From an uncultured Schaedlerella sp. (GTDB lineage Bacteria > Bacillota > Clostridia > Lachnospirales > Lachnospiraceae), in NCBI GenBank assembly GCA_934435195.1, contig CAKSAJ010000004.1, forward strand, positions 85,019 through 149,018: a stretch of DNA of 64,000 bases, given 5' to 3'. Shown here piece after piece: positions 62,588 to 64,000 of the stretch (within the stretch, counting starts at the first letter, position 1; each line of letters opens with the position of its first letter). A program made the translations under genes and the position numbers. Under the pieces are notes generated by a model. The model saw only the letters and a program-made list of their open reading frames with translations, was not told the origin of the DNA and did not search any database.

Positions 62588-62606
62588 TGATATCATAATG
62601 ATATCA
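62588..62606. promoter_or_regulatory. Paired palindromic operator candidate ahead of the SPFH gene
   Basis: Two TGATATCA octamers (62588-62595 and 62599-62606), each palindromic, are separated by TAA, so their centres are 11 bp apart, one DNA turn. The pair lies just ahead of the SPFH gene ribosome site and over a possible -10 (CATAAT, 62594-62599; -35 TTGACT at a long 19-bp spacing). This fits a ribbon-helix-helix operator, and such a protein is encoded at 63685. Confidence 0.55.
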
Positions 62607-62641
62607 AATAAATTTCATTCTATTTCAAAGGAGGAGTCAAC

Positions 62642-63682
62642 ATGAATGAGAAAATATTATCAACTAAAAAGAATGGAATGGGAATGCTTCTGCTTTTTTC
62701 TTTCCTTTATATGATTGCAATTGCCGGATGTATTTTTTCTGCTATATCCATGGGATTTTCAGTTACTGCACCTGCTATTATTGTATTGATTATCAGTATT
62801 ATCTGGCTTAGTATTGGATGGGTTCCATTCCTCGGTCTAAAAGTCCTTAAACCACAAGAAGCTCTCGTACTTACTCTTTTTGGTAATTATGTGGGTACAC
62901 TCAAAGAGGCTGGATTCTATTTTGTGAACCCTTTCTGTACAAGTGTAAATCCTGCTTCCAAAACAAAATTAAGCCAGAGTGGTGATGTTGATAATAATGC
63001 AAAGAAAAATGCAAATCTTTCTAACATTTTAGGAATTTCTACAACCGGAACAGCAGAAGAATCTTCAAGCAAAAAGATTTCTCTCAAGGTTATGACACTC
63101 AATAATTCCCGTCAGAAAATTAATGACTGTCTGGGAAATCCTATTGAAATCGGGATTGCTGTCACATGGCGCGTAGTGGACACAGCGAAAGCTGTTTTCA
63201 ATGTAGATAATTATAAAGAATATCTTTCCCTGCAATGTGACGGTGCGCTTCGTAATATTGTCCGCATCTACCCATATGATACTGCACCTGATGTAGATAC
63301 AACAGGGGATGGTCAGGCAGATGAAGGAAGTCTGCGTGGCTCCAGTGAGATTGTTGCTGCGAGAATCCGCGAAGAAATTCAAAATAAAGTGTCCGATGCA
63401 GGTCTTGAGATTATTGAAGCAAGAATCACTTATCTTGCTTACGCCCCTGAAATTGCCGCTGTTATGCTTCAACGTCAGCAGGCCTCTGCAATCATCGATG
63501 CAAGAAAAATGATTGTTGATGGTGCTGTCGGAATGGTTGAAATGGCTCTTAATCAATTAAATGAAAAAGATGTTGTAGAACTGGATGAAGAACGTAAGGC
63601 TGCTATGGTATCTAATCTACTGGTTGTTCTGTGTGGTAACCATGACACCCAGCCAATTATTAACTCCGGAAGTCTGTACTAA
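62642..63682 (+). CDS. SPFH/Band 7 (stomatin-like) membrane protein
   Basis: A 346-residue protein with two N-terminal membrane segments (about 13-36 and 42-65), followed by an SPFH domain (LKPQEALVLTLFGNYVGTLKEAGFYFVNP, ITWRVVDTAKAVFNVDNY, SDAGLEIIEARITYLAYAPEIAAVMLQRQQASAIIDAR). Stomatin-like proteins organise membrane microdomains. Its short C-terminus lacks the long coiled coil of flotillins. It is 2 bp ahead of a ribbon-helix-helix gene, so the two are one unit. AAGGAGGAG precedes the start. Confidence 0.9.
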   Translation: MNEKILSTKKNGMGMLLLFSFLYMIAIAGCIFSAISMGFSVTAPAIIVLIISIIWLSIGWVPFLGLKVLKPQEALVLTLFGNYVGTLKEAGFYFVNPFCTSVNPASKTKLSQSGDVDNNAKKNANLSNILGISTTGTAEESSSKKISLKVMTLNNSRQKINDCLGNPIEIGIAVTWRVVDTAKAVFNVDNYKEYLSLQCDGALRNIVRIYPYDTAPDVDTTGDGQADEGSLRGSSEIVAARIREEIQNKVSDAGLEIIEARITYLAYAPEIAAVMLQRQQASAIIDARKMIVDGAVGMVEMALNQLNEKDVVELDEERKAAMVSNLLVVLCGNHDTQPIINSGSLY

Positions 63683-63684
63683 TT

Positions 63685-63894
63685 ATGGCTGAAAAAGATA
63701 ATAAAAAGAAACAAGTTCCTCTGCGCCTCTCCAACAAATTGTATGACGCAATTGCAGCCTGGGCAGAAGATGATTTTCGTTCTGTAAATGGTCAGATTGA
63801 ATATCTTCTGACCGAATGCGTCCGACAACGGAAGAAAAATGGGAAATATGTTTCTGAACATCTGGATGAGCCGATTGATTTGGATATTTCTTAA
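63685..63894 (+). CDS. Ribbon-helix-helix (Arc-type) DNA-binding protein
   Basis: A 69-residue protein: the beta-strand VPLRLSNK, helix A LYDAIAAWAEDDF and helix B SVNGQIEYLLTECVRQRKK match Arc-family ribbon-helix-helix dimers, and an acidic tail follows. It begins 2 bp after the SPFH stop. The gene could be an autorepressor of the SPFH pair acting at 62588-62606, or could tether DNA to membrane domains; both are inference. Confidence 0.85.
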   Translation: MAEKDNKKKQVPLRLSNKLYDAIAAWAEDDFRSVNGQIEYLLTECVRQRKKNGKYVSEHLDEPIDLDIS

Positions 63895-63963
63895 AAAGAT
63901 ATGCAAAATAAAAAGGTCCACTGGGAGTTTGTCAAGCAAAGTGTGTAAATTTTTTGATTTTTT

Positions 63964-63989
63964 ATCGGCGGTCAAATTAGACCGCCGAT
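63964..63989. terminator. Hairpin after the SPFH-RHH unit
   Basis: ATCGGCGGTC pairs perfectly with GACCGCCGAT around AAATTA, followed by TTTTGC on the plus strand and AAAAAATC on the other. It is a likely terminator, though with a short T-run, 70 bases past the ribbon-helix-helix stop. It could instead belong to an element that continues outside the window. Confidence 0.6.
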
Positions 63990-64000
63990 TTTGCATTATT

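Overview
The window reads as chromosome of a low-GC, endospore-forming Gram-positive anaerobe of the class Clostridia, most likely Lachnospiraceae. The grounds are spoIVA with a sigma-E-like promoter, a tryptophan T-box leader, pta-ackA acetate formation, FctA-type pili with a class B sortase, and der-plsY-gpsA-spoIVA and smc-ftsY gene orders typical of Clostridia. Genus cannot be decided by eye. Most genes are on the minus strand and packed into operons.

Positions 1-7,720 are the accessory part. A pilus operon (sipA-like chaperone, class B sortase, major pilin, minor pilin, and a large tip or adhesin protein cut by the left edge) follows a PucR-family regulator and a tyrosine recombinase. 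Between recombinase and regulator lie two perfect 27-bp inverted repeats (6512-6538 and 6724-6750) enclosing 185 bp that carry a promoter-like and a terminator-like signal. Each repeat is built like a tyrosine-recombinase core site (9-bp inverted arms, 6-bp centre), and the recombinase stop codon lies inside one of them. This looks like a DNA-inversion (phase-variation) switch upstream of the regulator and pilus genes, and is the most interesting feature here.

Positions 7,800-12,100 hold pncC, pgsA, rimO, rpoZ, gmk and yicC (minus), then rqcH (plus, to 14,009), a DUF815 ATPase and pheA (minus), nitroreductase-pyrB-pyrI (plus), a DAHP synthase, the RNase P RNA and rnhA, a diverged MoaB/Mog-like protein and an MTA/SAH deaminase. 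From 22,900 to 28,840 is spoIVA-gpsA-plsY-der-DUF512. Then come prs (plus), ilvA, ftsY-smc-rnc-acpP-plsX, rpmF and yceD (cell division, lipid and ribosome genes), and ackA-pta.

Positions 41,700-52,300 hold mgtE, tmcAL (preceded by a four-codon overlapping mini-ORF), a DegV protein, a UPF0210/ACT pair, a YycJ-type hydrolase, coaE, polA and a HAD phosphatase. Positions 52,400-59,354 are a complete trpEGDCFBA operon under a consensus promoter and a UGG-specifier T-box. The right end has a GH31 alpha-glucosidase divergent from an AraC regulator, then an SPFH membrane protein with a ribbon-helix-helix protein behind it and a paired palindromic operator candidate in front.

Aromatic amino acid supply is spread over three places: DAHP synthase, pheA and the trp operon. 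Acetyl-phosphate/acetate metabolism (pta-ackA) sits close to tmcAL, whose product uses acetate to modify tRNA. No tRNA genes, complete insertion sequences, prophage or CRISPR arrays were seen.
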